Below are positions 12,187-24,700 of a DNA stretch of 64,000 bases, piece after piece. The translations under genes were made by a program, and so were the position numbers. Position 1 is the first letter of the stretch, and every line of letters begins with the position of its first letter. The notes under the pieces were generated by a model. The model was not told the DNA's origin, made no database searches, and saw only the letters and a program-made list of their open reading frames with translations. Source of the stretch: Nissolia schottii (Eukaryota > Streptophyta > Magnoliopsida > Fabales > Fabaceae); NCBI GenBank assembly GCA_003254905.1, contig QANU01055181.1, positions 329,699 through 393,698 of the forward strand. Reading direction: 5' to 3'.

Positions 12187-12630
12187 AACAACAGTTGAGC
12201 CTTATCTCACTACGTGGGGTCAGCTAGATGGATCAAGTAACGCCATAGTGCCCTATCAAGGAACATGCTTTCATATAAATCATTAACCTCTAATTCTCCT
12301 TTTAATAGTTTCCTCTATAGGTTTTTTGGGTCTCTTCTTATCTCTAGCTAATGAGTTATTCTCTATTAGATCTACTCTGTTCACTGGGGTTTCTTTTGGT
12401 TTTCTCCTCATATGTCCAAACTACCTAAGACGAGATTCTGCTATCTTTGGTACTATAGGTGCTACCTCGACCTTCTCCCTAATGCAATCGTTCCTAATCC
12501 TATCTTGTTTAGTGTGTCCACTCATCTACCGCAACATTCTCATTTCTGCAACATTAAGTTTATTCTCTTCTTGGTTTTTTACTAACTAACACTCAATCCC
12601 TGTATAACATTGTTGGTCTCATAGCCGTGT
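12187..12630 (-). mobile_element. RTE-type LINE, 3' part (minus strand), continues at 22633-22768
   Basis: On the minus strand this stretch is collinear with the RTE copy at 27086-27926: AATGAGAATGTTGCG, GAGTGGACACACTAA, GATTGCATTAGGGAGAAGG, TTTGGACATATGAGGAG, CTTGATCCATCTAGCTGACC, CCCACGTAGTGAGATAAGG and a short TTG tail at 12187. The block encodes the end of the RTE reverse-transcriptase protein but is full of stops. A gypsy LTR was inserted after the TACCGCAC / ACGGCTAT point, so the upstream 136 bp of the LINE now lie 10 kb away at 22633-22768. Confidence 0.75.
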
Positions 12631-13613
12631 TGTGATGACCCTTAGAAGAGAACATAAAAAAAAGGACATCTCGCGCGAGATGAAAGTTAGGGAGCCAGCG
12701 CTCTACAGCGAAGCGACGTGTTGGACGCACTACAACACCCAAGGAGCGCTGCAGCATGTTGAAAATTAGTCCCACATTGTTTACAATCATAGAAGGGGGT
12801 TTAGACGAGATTCTACCACCTAAGACGAGATTCTACTATGCTTCCCGTGAGTGTTTAGACTAACTAATTCACTCCAGATCTTGAGAGGTCCCACTCTTGT
12901 GAGAATTTTTGCTCTAGTTATCTTTTATTTCATTTCTCCCTCTCGTCTTTCCTTCATGGGAAGCAGTGCCTTCACGCAAGGTGTCAGGAGCTTCCAACTT
13001 AGTGCTCCTTAACGGTCGTGGGTGATTTTCTTCACGGTCTATTTTAGACCATATATTTATTTTTAAGTTATTTATTTATTTTAACATTATTATATTTATG
13101 CATGGTTTATAAAATCCTAGGAGGTGAAATTTATTATTTTATTTATGTATTAATGAAGTTAGTTATTCTTTTATTTAATTAGTTATTTTCTCATGATTAT
13201 TTACTTAGAAACTCTTTATTTATGAAGTAGATATTTATGAAGTTATTTAAAAAAATCATGAAACTAATTTAGAATTACATGGGACCACCTGTTTTATTGC
13301 ATTGAATAAAGTCATGTTGCATGTATATGATTAGTATTATTTTTAACAAAAGATGATGGTTAAGGAAAGATTTTGGTGGAAGAATATTTTTGTTAAGGAA
13401 ATGTTCTGACTAAAGACAAGACTTAGTATTTAAGTTGTCCATTGTGACGCACCTCTCTTACCTAGGAACCTCTCTAAGCATGAGATCTTAGTCTACCTTT
13501 ATTTTCCAAGATAAAACATTTAAAGATATTAAGTCTTGCTATGCTATCAATATCAGTTAAAGGATTATGTTATCATGTTATGTATTAAAAATTGTTTTCA
13601 TGGGAGTGTATCT
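12631..13613 (+). mobile_element. Ty3/gypsy solo LTR, left part (continues at 21706-22632)
   Basis: The sequence from TGTGATGACC at 12631 is the start of a gypsy LTR. It shares features with the LTRs of the gypsy element at 36680-43945: CTCGCGCGAGA-like palindromes, the stretch ending TTGTGACGCACCTCTCTTACCT, and the AGGGTGTGACA terminus at 22632. It was split by the copia element at 13614-21705. Without the copia insert and its 5-bp duplication the LTR is about 1905 bp, close to the 1924 bp of the related LTR at 36680. No internal region is attached, so it is a solo LTR. The target duplication in the LINE is not clean. Confidence 0.65.
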
Positions 13614-16600
13614 TGTAAGTTGTGATTTTCCATTGACTAATTCATGGAAACAACGATCTTGGGATTATGATTATCACACTGTAAATGAGGTTAAGAATAG
13701 AAACACATACCCGGATCCATATCGTTGTTGGATGGAATTGTCTGATTCTTTTCCCTCTCTTCCTTTGATCTTTTCAACCCCTTTTGATGGTGAGAAGAGC
13801 GTTTTCTATGGCAGACCTTAGACCCTAATGATTTTTGAATTCTTTGGAATTCTTGAACCCTTGTCTTTCTTTTAGTAACGCCATCTTATTTATAAGGGAG
13901 AGGAGATGGTCAATTTTACCAAAATATCCCCACCAACTTTGTAATATTTTATAGGATTAATTACCATCATCTTAATTCCCTTTTATTAGAGTTAGTACCA
14001 CTATTAGTTACATGGACCATATTAGCATGAGATTATAAAATAATCTTACAATCTCCTACTTGGTCCATGTGATAACTTGAAGATTCAATAACTATAAGTG
14101 CGCACTTTATATTGGAGAACTCAAGTCATCATCTTTCATTGAATTGAACTGGTTGAATCATGGCGGTCAATGTCAATTAAAACGACATGTTTCCTTCCAT
14201 GTATCACAAGCAACTCAACCTAAATAACTTAAATCAAGGCATATTATGACCTTTGACTTTAATGTCCATAACATTTTATTACACAGAACAATACATGTAC
14301 ATAATATGATGTGAATAACAAATAAATAAAGCAGAAACATAGCTTTAACTGAATTCATAAGTGTCATAACAATACGAGCAAGATCCATACATATGTATAC
14401 ATATCAAGCTAATAAGGACTTATCAATAATGCCCATACTTTTAACATGACCAGAAAATGTTTTGGGCGGTAACCCTTTGGTTAGCAGATCCGCTATCATC
14501 GATCATGTACCAATATGCTCAATTGACACTTTCTATTTCTGCACTTCTTCCTTAACTGACAAGTACTTTAAATCCATGTGTTTTGCACCCTTGGAATACC
14601 TGTCATTCTTCGAGAAGAAGACAACTGCGGAATTGTCACAATAAATTCTTAACGGCCTAGCTATGCTGTCAACAATGCTAAACCCTAAGACAAAATTCCA
14701 CAATCATAATGCATGAAGGCCTCAAAGCATGCCACAAATTCAGCCTCCATAGTAGAAGTAGCGATGATAGACTCTTTCTCACTCTTCCATGAAATATCCC
14801 CTCCAACTAGTAGAAAGACATAACCAAATGTGGATTTCCTAGAGTCTACACACCCTGCATAGTCTAAATTTGAGTAGCTAAATACTTCAAGGCTATTTGA
14901 TTTTCTGTAAGTGAGCATGTAATCCTTGGTGTCTTGCAAGTACCTAAGGACCGTCTTTGCAGCCTTCCAGTGGTCTATTCCAGGATTACTTTGATATCGG
15001 CTCAACATTCCAACAACAAAACTCATATCTAGTCGAGTGCATGTTTGAGCATATATCAAGCTCCCAACCACAGAATCATAAGGGATACACTCTATTTCTT
15101 TACGTTCCATTGGAACTATTCCTGAAGAGCAACTTTCCATTCCAAATCTCTCTAACACTTTATTGATATAACCCTTCTGAGACAATCCTAATACTCCTTG
15201 TGATCTTTCACGGAATATTTCTATTCCTATCACATATAACGCCTTACCCATATCTTTCATTTCAAACTTGTTAGAGAGAAATTTCTTTACATCATGTAAC
15301 AAGCCAACATCATTCGCAGCAAGAATAACGTCGTCAACATACAGAACTAATATAATAAACTTGTTCCCACTAAATTTCATGTAGATACACCGGTCAACAG
15401 TGTTCTCTACAAAATCATATGACAAAATAGTATCATTGAACTTAAGATACCACTGTCGAGAAGCTTGCTTTAGTCCAAATATTGACTTTTTTTAACTTGC
15501 ACACCAAGTTTTCTTTTCCTGTCATCAAGAACCCTTTGGGTTGGTGATGAAAGCCAAATGTTCGTGTTTGTTAAAGGCTTTTGTCAGAAGCTTAATTTGA
15601 ACTTTCAGTCGTTTCAAAATAATATATCCTTCTTTACGGCTTTCAGATCCACAAGGGATCCAATTGCAGTATAGTAGGGTATAGTCGAATCCACAGGGAG
15701 TTGCAAAAATACCTTTCTTGAGTTTAGTTAATTAAACAATAAAGTGAAGGATTGGATAAATTGGTTGATAGTTTAAATAAGTAAATAAACGGCATAAAAG
15801 TAAATAGGCAACAAATCAGAGGTAGATCTGGAAGCTTGTTGGGAATTGAATCATATCATAGTTTCATGCATCCATTTACTTATTACACAGAATTATCATT
15901 TCATTGATTGCCCGCCACCAGTTCTTAACTCATTCATCGCTTTCGCGCATGAAAAGATCACAGGTTCCTTTGTTAAACTGTCACTTTCGCACACAAGCTT
16001 AACAAAGTACGCCAGCGTTATTCCAGATGTTAAAACGGCTAACCTTTATTCCAGTTATGACAACAAGATTAGATGAATTGATTTAGATCCGACTCTAATG
16101 ATTGTAACTTTCTTTCACAACGTTTGAGCCTAGAATCTAGTTAAGCATAGCAATATTGATATTAACTTGGTTATGAATTAATTAGTATAACTTTCATTCA
16201 TACAAATAAGTCCCAAATTCATACAAAAGCTAGCATTAAGCATAAAATCATTCAAGCGAATCATAAGAAACTGATAAATTCATATGCAAAAGTACATGGA
16301 TACAATCATACTACAATATTCATCAAAATCCCAACAACAAGAGGATTAGAAACCCTCTTAGAAGAGAATCTCAGAGGCAAGGTTTGGACGCTTACCATGA
16401 CACGTTATCACGCTATCATGATAGCGGTTCGCCAAGCTTCCTCGATCCCCTGGCTCCTTCACTGGCCTCCTCTTTGCTGCTAAACTAAACTATGCTTTGA
16501 AGTACAAAAAGAAATGTAAAAGAATGAGTTTTGGAAGAGGGGAGGGATGTATGGAAGATTCGTTCATGAATGGCACGACCTCCTCTATTTATAGGCAAAA

Positions 16601-19600
16601 TTTGATGGCCATCGCTCAGCGGTTTGGGTACCACCGCTGAGCGGTTTCAGTCTTATCGCTGAGCGATGTGTGTTAGTCGCTGAGCGATGTAATCATTTCA
16701 CGCGGTGTAATAAATGCTTCGGCAGCTTTTTGCAGGGGCGGTGCCGCAATCCAGGCTGGCTCCAGCTGGCGCAATTAATGCAACGACTGCAAGTGGCTCC
16801 GGTGGCATCATCGCTGAGCCGTCAAGGTACACCACTCTGCGATGCTTTGTCGTTTTCCTCGCTGAGCGATAGGCTCCTGCCGCTGAGCGGCCTTGCTCTA
16901 ACTTCGTCTTAGCTCTTTTCCATTTTTGCCCTTTTGCTCCATTCTTTATGGGATTCTTCTTAATTAATTATGCTTGCATCCATCTTTCAAAATATATTGT
17001 AAACCTACAAAAAAATGGGGATTTATGTTAGATAATTCTTTAAAACATAAGCGAATAAGTGTCATTTTAATGGTTGAAAATTGTGTAAATTGGGCACTTA
17101 TCAGTTGGTCCATATAAACCTCTTCTTCTAAGTCACCATTAAGAAAGGCGGTCTTTAGATCCATTTGGTGAAGCTCTAGGTCATAATGAGCCACCAAGGC
17201 CATAACAATTGTCAAACAGTCCTTCTTTGAAACTGGAGAGAAGGTCTCTTTGTAGTCAATACCATTCTTTTGAGTGTAACCTCTTATATCTTTCAATGTT
17301 ACCTTTCGAGTCTAGTTTGGTCTTAAAGACCCATTTACAACCAACTCGCCTTGAACCTTTCGGCAACTCGACTAGATCCCAAACCTTATTATCATCCATT
17401 GATTTCAACTCTTATTTCATAGCATTGAGCCACTTTTCAGAATTGCCACATTCCATGGCTTGCCCGAATGAGACTGGATCTTTATCGATGCTTAAGTCAC
17501 ATTCATGTTCAAGTCAATAAACTACATAATCATCTAAAATAGCTGGTCTTTTCTGCCTTTCAGACTTTCTCAAAGTTATTACTTGTGGTTCATCTACCAT
17601 TTGCTCATTAATGACTTGCACATCATTGGTTGGTTCATTATCCATATGTTCATCTTGTGGGTTTGGAAAATTGATTTGTTGCCCTGGAATGTTGTGTAAC
17701 TGTGATATAACAAAAGGTATAACAACCAAAGGAGAAACACTAGGTGTAGGGATTTCTACACTGTTCTCTTGAATATCTACCTTTCGTGATTCCTTACTCC
17801 CACTAAACTAATCATTTTCAAAGAACCTATTATTACCAGACTCAACTATTCTAGTACTATGGTTAGAGCAATAAAATATGTACCCCTTTGACTTTTCAGG
17901 ATATCCGATGAAATAACCACTAACGATTCTTGCATCAAGCTTCATTTCGTGTGGATTATATACCCTTACTTCTGTCGGGCAACCCCAAACATGAAGGTGC
18001 CTCAAACTGGGTTTCCTTCCTATCCACAATTCATAAGGAGTCTTAGGAACTGCCTTACTAGGAACCTTGTTAAGCAGATACGTAGCAAAATTTTAATGCA
18101 TATATCCACAATGATAGAGGTACATTACTATGATTTATCATGCTCCTAACAATTTCCATAAGAGTACGATTCTGCCTTTCAGCTACACCATTTTGTTGTG
18201 GTCTACCAGGCATTGTGTATTGTGCACATATGCCCCGATTTTCGAGGAACTTTGCAAATGGACCATGACATTGTCCTCTTTCATTGAACTTTCCATAATA
18301 TTCACACTTCTATCAGACCTCACAACCTTTACTTTACTTTTCTATCCAACTGTCTTTCCACCTCATTAATGAATGTCTCAAGGACGTTCACTAATTGAGA
18401 CTTTTCATGCAGTAGATACAAATAACAATAACATGAGAAGTCATCAATAAAAGTGATGAAATACCTTTCACCACCCTATGATGGAGTGTCAAAGGGACCA
18501 CATATGTCAGTGTGTATCAACTCAAGGAGTTGACTGCTTCTCGTGGCCGGACCTTTTGATATATGCTTGGTTTGCTTGTCTTTAATGCAATCTACACATA
18601 TATCCTAGTCATCAAAATCCAATTGAGGTAAGATTTTACTTTTCACTAACCTCAACATCCTTTCTTTGGAAATGTGACCTAACACCTTTGATGCCATAAG
18701 AAAGTAGAATTCTCATTACGTGCAACATACTTACTACTAGTATGTTGTGTTCAATATGAAACAGGGATTCAATAAAATTAACATCAAGATTGAAACGGTA
18801 TAAAGCATCAACTAAAGTACCAGAACCATAATAATACTCATGTTTATACAAACTGAAAATACCATTACCAATCCTAAAGTTAAATCATAATTCGTCCAAC
18901 TTTGCAACAGAAACTAAATTCCTTGCACATACGGGAACATAGAGACACTTTTCTAGATCTAGGCAAGAGCCACTGTCCAAGATCAATCTATTTGTCCCAA
19001 TTCCTTCTATCCGTGCCTTCATTCTGTTTCCTATATATAAGAACTTTTCAGTTCCTCTTATGGGCTGGCTCGAAAGAAATCCCTGCATAATATGCGACAT
19101 ATGAGTAGTTGCACCAGAATCTAACCACCAGATATTATTAGGCACTTCAACTACCATTTCTTTCTTTTCATGCAATCTTTCTTGAAATGTCCAGCCTTTT
19201 TGCAAAAGAAACATTTCTTCTCCTTATGGATTCCGCCTTCACGAACCTTCAGTAAAGCTTTATCCTTCTTGCCCTTACTACCTGGCTTAGACTTGTTGCT
19301 ATCAGCTCCATCATGAAATGTGAGATGGAGGGAGTGATCTTTCATCTTCTTTAACCTCCCTTCCTCCTGAACCAGTATGACCTTAATTTCCTGAAAATTA
19401 CATTTTCCCTTAATGGTGTTGTAATTCACCTAGAACTGGCCAAACTTAGGAGGAAGTGAGTTCATTATGAACTGCACTAAAAAGGACTCACTCACATCCA
19501 TGCCCATTGATTTTAATTTTGCTGATAAATTTGCCATTCCAGTCACATGATCATGAATGGGTTTTGACCAGTCAAATTTTTTGGTCGTCAACTCATTCAT

Positions 19601-21705
19601 CAAGCTGCTCACAATGAACTTATCAGTAATGTTCGATTGAGAGTATTTCTTAATCTTTGCGATTAATGCCTTGGCATCTTCTGTCTTAGGCATAGATGGT
19701 TTAACATTATCAGCCAATGCTATTCTCATCAAGCTCACACTCAGCTGGTTAGACTTGTCCCAAGCATGATAGAGGTTTTTATCCTCTTCTGAACTAGTCT
19801 CAGTAATAGCTGCGGTTATATCCATTAGTAATGCGAGATCCAAATCCATAAAGCCCAAATGGAAGCAGATTTTTTCTGACCACTCATCATAATTTAGCCC
19901 ATTAAACTTGAAGATACCATTGACTGCACCATACACGTTCACGGAAGCTGTAAAATTTTATACAAACTCATACATTAATGCTTTGAGTAACTTTAATAAA
20001 TTCAAACAACTTTCAGTTATGTATCTAAGTCCACCTTTGGGTGATACTTAAATTCACAAATTCAAAATATAAATATCAATCACACTCAAGCCAACATGCA
20101 TGTTATATTTGGATATACAAGCACGTTTAACAAGTATGTCAATATGTCACAATAATATCATTAATTATGTGAAATGGTTCACCTTTGGGCAACCTCCTAG
20201 CATAATAATTAATGATTTCATTATTTAATTGCGAATGATCGCAAAATTTTAATTTACTAAATATTAACTTCTTACAGTTAATTTTCGTACTGGCCAAAAC
20301 ATTAATTTCTAGCCCAATTATAATTTTCTTTTACTGTTTGGTCAGAAAAGGCCCATTAAATAAAAATCATTAGCTCATCCTAATTTCTGTTTGCATTTCT
20401 CCAAACAACAAAAGAAAAAACAGTGGCCCATTTAGCAAAAACAAACAAAAATTAGGGTGCCCATTCCGCGAAATAAACCAAAAAACTGAGTCTTTGTTTT
20501 TCATAAGCCCAATAATACAAACACAATGCCCATCTTCTTCAAAAGGTTTTGACCCAAAAAAATTGTTTTATGGTTTGCTGGAAAAAAAATGTTGAGGCCC
20601 ATGAGTTTTCTTTCATTCAGCCTATCATTCTTCAAAACAAAGAATTTGTTTTGCCCCAAAAAATAAAAACATGATTTGCAGAAGTGCAGGACCAGCATAG
20701 CGCAACAAGCACGAGCACCAGCAACTGTGACGACGGCAACTCGCGACGGCACAACCTGCAGAGGCGATGGCGACGCCAAAGGCGGTGGCAACTCGAGGTA
20801 GCAACCTGGCGCATAACGCGGCACACGTCTACGACGATGGCGCCACTAGCGCGACGCCAAGAGCCATCACCCATGCTCGCGAAAGCCTTCCTCGCCGCTG
20901 TTCTCTCCTTGCGACACCGTCTTCTTACACCGCCGCCATGGGCAGGACCTGCCGCCTAGCGAGCACAAACCGCAACCGCCGTGGTCGGCGTTGCAAAGAG
21001 GATCCGTTATGCGAGGCCGGTGAGCTTTCACAGCGATTTGATGGCAAGGGCGGTGATGGGTCGGGTGGCGCACACCACCGTTGCCCCGTGGCAAGGGTGG
21101 AGCCGTTCCGCAGGCACAAGAGAGCAATATGAAAGGAAAAACTTACATTCCCAAATTCCCAATTCAATTTAGGGTTCATGAAATTTTGGGAAAAAAATTC
21201 AATAAACAAATAAATAATATAATTTTAGGATAATCATAAATTTCACAACGAAAGTTCTGATATCACATGTAAGTTGTGATTTTCCATTGAACAATTTATG
21301 GAAACAACGATCTTGGGATTTATGATTGTCACACTGTGAACGAGCTTAAGAATAGAAACACATTCCTAGATCCATATCGTTGTTGGATGGAATTGTCTGA
21401 TTCTTTTCCCATCTCTTTCTTTGATCTTTTCAACCCCTTCTAATGGTGAGAATAGCGTTTTCTATAGCAGACCTCAGACCCTAATGATTTTTGAATTCTT
21501 TGGAATTCTTGAACCTATGTTTTTCTTTGAGTAATGTCATCTTATTTATAGGAGAGAGAGGATGTCAGTTTTACCAAAATACCCCCACTAACTCTGTAAT
21601 CTTTTATACGATTAATTGCCATCATCTTAATCCCCTTTTATTAGAGTTAGTAACACTATTAGTTGCATGAACTAGATTATCATGAAATTATAAAATAATC
21701 TTACA
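13614..21705 (-). mobile_element. Ty1/copia LTR retrotransposon, full-span but broken
   Basis: Two LTRs (13614-14050 and 21268-21705, about 438 bp each) begin TGTAAG on the plus strand and end CTTACA. A perfect 5-bp target duplication, TATCT, flanks the whole at 13609-13613 and 21706-21710. The element reads on the minus strand. A primer-binding site like the initiator methionine tRNA one lies just inside 21268, and a purine-rich tract just inside 14050. In order from the 5' side are a GC-rich leader (about 19950-21260), gag with a UBN2-type domain (about 19430-19942), a CCHC zinc knuckle and a protease DSGATTH site (about 18885-19429), integrase (about 17500-18880), then reverse transcriptase and RNase H (about 14685-17500). 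A solo LTR is inserted in the reverse-transcriptase region (15545-17103). The coding region has roughly half a dozen or more breaks and is a fossil. The LTRs look about 90-93% alike by eye, which suggests a few million years. Confidence 0.85.
15545..17103 (-). mobile_element. Solo LTR, Ty3/gypsy Tat-like, nested in the copia element
   Basis: A 1559-bp block begins TGATGAAAG and ends CACTTATCA. A perfect 5-bp target duplication, GTTGG, flanks it at 15540-15544 and 17104-17108. On its own (minus) strand it begins TGATAAGTGCCCAATTTACA, a type of end I know from long gypsy (Tat-lineage) LTRs in legumes. A CTATAAATAG TATA-like box lies near 16590 on that strand. A short motif, CGCTGAGCG, recurs many times at about 16610-16890. 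No internal region follows, so this is a single LTR left by recombination. It is younger than the copia element it interrupts. Confidence 0.75.
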
Positions 21706-22632
21706 TATCTAGGATAGAATTGTAAGTGAGCGACAACCTACATTGACCCTATTTAACCTTGTACAATCGTAAAGTAAAATATGATTCATGTAGATTTAGG
21801 GCAAGACCGTAAAGCACGAACATGGTAGGTCGTGATACCCGATGTCATGTATCATGTAGATTAGGGCTAACTATCAAGAATCTATGGACTCAGACAGTGT
21901 ATCCCCAACTGTCGTGACCTAGGTACTTGGGTAGTGCGCCAAGACTAACTATAAGGAATCTATGGTCTCGAGCAGTGTATCCCCAACTGTCGTGGCCTAG
22001 GTACTTGAGTAGTGCGTCCTAGATAATGAATCATATGATGAAACCATAATGCTCAGATCGTCTATTTAGAGAACTCCCTGACTGATTATGTTTTCAATTG
22101 GTTTTATGTATTAGTTATTATTATAAAAATGTTTTATGCTTGTTGTATATATATTATGTATTGCATCTGCATGTCATGTGTTTTTCGAAGTGTCCCATGT
22201 CGTCATGCAAACGGCCTCTCGTTGAGACTCTCCCCAGAGTTCTCACCCCTTAACCTCCCCCTCCGGTTACTGGTTACAAAGCAGTATAGTAGAGCATGGA
22301 GTTTATGGCCAGTGCAACAACATCAGAATCCAAGAGTCAACAGTTCACCTTGAGGTGAAGCTACCCATATGAATAATTAGTTTATTTTTATTTTGTAATC
22401 AAGTCATGTCTAGAGTGTTCCAATTGTATACATGTAGGATTTTTGGATCAGTCGCGTATTTTATCATGTATATTTATGTTTATTGCAAGAGATTTTATGT
22501 TTATTCAGAAAAGGAAAGTTTTATTTGTTTAATTAAAGTTAAAGTACATGTTTTTACGAAAGCATTCCAGAGGCTTCTGTAAGGGGAACCAATCCCTTGT
22601 ATGCCAGTCATGCCCTAAGTTAGGGTGTGACA
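21706..22632 (+). mobile_element. Ty3/gypsy solo LTR, right part
   Basis: This continues the LTR of 12631-13613 after the copia insertion. It contains two near-copies of a block with CAGTGTATCCCCAACTGTCG and CCTAGGTACTTG (about 21895-22015), an internal duplication of about 70 bp. It ends CCTAAGTTAGGGTGTGACA at 22632, matching the GTGACA ends of the other gypsy LTRs in the window. Confidence 0.65.
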
Positions 22633-22768
22633 TGTGCGGTAAAATTTTCGCTTTAAGCTTGAGTAACACTTTTTTATCACATAGAACTTTCGATGTACTC
22701 CTCCATTTCATCCACCCAGCATGGATCTTATGATTAACATATCACTCTCTATCTCTCCATAAAATATA
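22633..22768 (-). mobile_element. RTE-type LINE, upstream fragment (joins 12187-12630)
   Basis: On the minus strand: TGGAGAGATAGAGA, AATCATAAGATCCATGCTGG, GTGGATGAAATGGAGGAG, CTATGTGATAAAAAAGTG, TCAAGCTTAAAG, TTTTACCGCAC. This matches the segment at 27385-27500 of the plus-strand RTE copy base for base in order. The fragment stops exactly where the gypsy LTR begins and resumes at 12630. The 5' end at about 22768 is a normal LINE truncation. Confidence 0.75.
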
Positions 22769-22772
22769 ATTG

Positions 22773-23015
22773 GCTTAAATATATTACTGGTCCCTAATGT
22801 TCAAGATTTAGTTTAAGTCCCTAATTTTCTTTTGTTTGGTTTACAAACATATTAGGCATTATGTGGTTCTTATTGTTAGTGGAACTATGTGATTTTTTGC
22901 TAATGTGGCTAACGAAGTATCACTTTTAATAATATTATATGAGCAAAATAAACTCACTCGATTCACATATTTGACCTGTCAAAAGCATGAATCATTTAAA
23001 TGAATAATATTACTT
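22773..23015. repeat. Partial MITE arm of the GGTCCCTAATGTT family
   Basis: It starts TTGGCTTAAATATATTACTG, then GTCCCTAATGTTCAAG and GTCCCTAATTTTC. The same motif order occurs in the left arm of the fold-back MITE at 54836-55246. Only one arm can be seen here, so the copy is partial or its other arm has decayed. Confidence 0.4.
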
Positions 23016-23027
23016 AAAATAAGCATA

Positions 23028-23140
23028 ATAAATTGGGGTTTTGAATTCTTTAAATTATATCCAATGTAACTGCAAGTATACTTGGCCAAAAAAAATTATT
23101 ATATATTCTATTATTCATTTAAAATCATTATAAATTAGGC
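23028..23140. repeat. Stray monomer of the 155-bp satellite
   Basis: CATAATAAATTGGGGTTTTG, a TTAAATTATATCCAATGTAA block, then ATTCTATTATTCATTTAAAA: the same order as the array at 8593-12186. It marks the far edge of the array before the transposon nest pushed it about 10.8 kb away. Confidence 0.55.
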
Positions 23141-23149
23141 TTTTTAGGC

Positions 23150-23930
23150 ATTGTTAACTCCCGTTGTTTATAAAACAAAAAAAAAAATAGGCTCTTCTAA
23201 CACCCTCTAAGTAAATTGAGCCCACCCAAGAAGCATTTTTATACGGGTCATCCAAAAGTTTAGCGAGTTGGGCTCAGGTCTATAACGTTAGGAAAGAGAG
23301 AGTTACAAAAAATTGTTCTCAACATGGTTGTTGTCTTGTTGACAACAAAAATAATAAATAAATAAACATCTTAACCTGCGGACAAAGTTTATTTCATAAC
23401 CTAGTGTGGTAACTCTATTTAGTATCCCTTCCCTTACAAATATTTACGATTACTCATTTTGTCATTGAAATTTAAATTTTGAATTTTTAATCCTTCATAT
23501 TATAATTTGTAGATCAAATTAGTTCCTCAGTTTATTATCATTACTGTATTGTCACATTTTTGTTGATTTATTACATTAAAAGGGGCAATAACAACAATTG
23601 AGATTGCAAATGAGTTGTAGCTACACTTGAAATTGCAATTATGGTAGTAAATGAAACTATAATAACAACTAAGATTTGTAGCTCTAAGTATGGCCACAAC
23701 CATATTTTCAGCCATTACTTACAACCTTTGTTGTTATCACATTCTCATTTAATATGAAAAATTAGTGAAAAATAATAATACAATAATGATAATGAATTGA
23801 GAGACTAATATGATCAGTAACTTATAATTTCAATGATTAAAAAAAATTAGATTTTGAATTTTAAGAACTAAAGTGACTCAAACTTACTCTTTTAAGGATA
23901 AAAATGAGCATTCCTTCTTTTTAGAATTCT
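23150..23930. other. AT-rich non-coding sequence
   Basis: No coding region, RNA gene or named repeat was recognised in this stretch. Confidence 0.5.
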
Positions 23931-23934
23931 TAGT

Positions 23935-24700
23935 CCCATTATTTTGAGTCCTATTTCTTTTCATACAATTGGAGTTAGGAAAGTGAGAGTTCCATTTTAA
24001 TGAGGTAAACCAAAAAAAAAAAAGACCAAAGTCCCTTTATAAGAAATGACCCATCTCACATTATTTTTAACTAATAATTATATGACATGTGTCATGTGAC
24101 AACCTTTGTAGTTAATTTGTTATTTAAAAAATAATAATAGAGAAAAGATTTAACTAAGGCAAGGTCATAATCAAGACCAAAGTTAGTCCCTTCCGTTGAA
24201 GAGAAAAGTGACACTTTCGAGATGTTTTTACTTTCTATGATACATTAATGATACATCAATGTAACAAGGATGAAGTCAAAATAAAGACTCTTAAGGGGTC
24301 AGCCATTACTCCTCTTAGTCATTTTATAAGATCTTTCCTATGGAAGAAGTGTCTCATATGTATGGTGGTATTTAGTAGAGCATTTTTAGTAGCTCGTTCT
24401 AGAGTTAGTTCCACTATTTTGAATCCCCATTTTCTTTTTATATCATTGGAGTTGAGAAAGTGAGAATCTCACTTTAGTAAGGTAAGCAAAAAATGGTAAA
24501 AATTTATTCAAGAAGGACCTTATTTCACCTTATCTTTTATTAGTGAGATCATAATTAAGACTAAAATTAATCCCTTCTATTAAAAAAAAAAATTAACACT
24601 TTTAAGATATAATTTTTCTTATGATGCTTCAAAATAAGGATGAAATCAAAATTGAGACTCAGGAAGGACTCACATCGGAGGTGCTCCTCTTAGTAATCGT
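23935..24700 (+). repeat. Diverged tandem duplication, period about 470 bp
   Basis: The block at 23935-24020 (ATTTTGAGTCCTATTTC, ATTGGAGTTAGGAAAGTGAG, TTTTAATGAGGTAA) recurs at 24405-24490 (ATTTTGAATCCCCATTTTC, ATTGGAGTTGAGAAAGTGAG, CTTTAGTAAGGTAA). The downstream parts also match: about 24140-24330 against about 24535-24700, through AAGACCAAAGTTAGTCCCTT / AAGACTAAAATTAATCCCTT and AAGGATGAAGTCAAAAT / AAGGATGAAATCAAAAT. The order is the same in both copies, so it is a direct duplication and not a fold-back. Confidence 0.6.

Noticed and set aside
12326-12589. Plus-strand frame of 87 codons
   Set aside because: It is the antisense of the RTE LINE fragment on the minus strand.
20501-21209. Several overlapping frames on both strands in GC-rich DNA
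   Set aside because: They lie in the copia element's leader, overlap in all frames and match no protein I know; open frames are expected by chance in GC-rich DNA.
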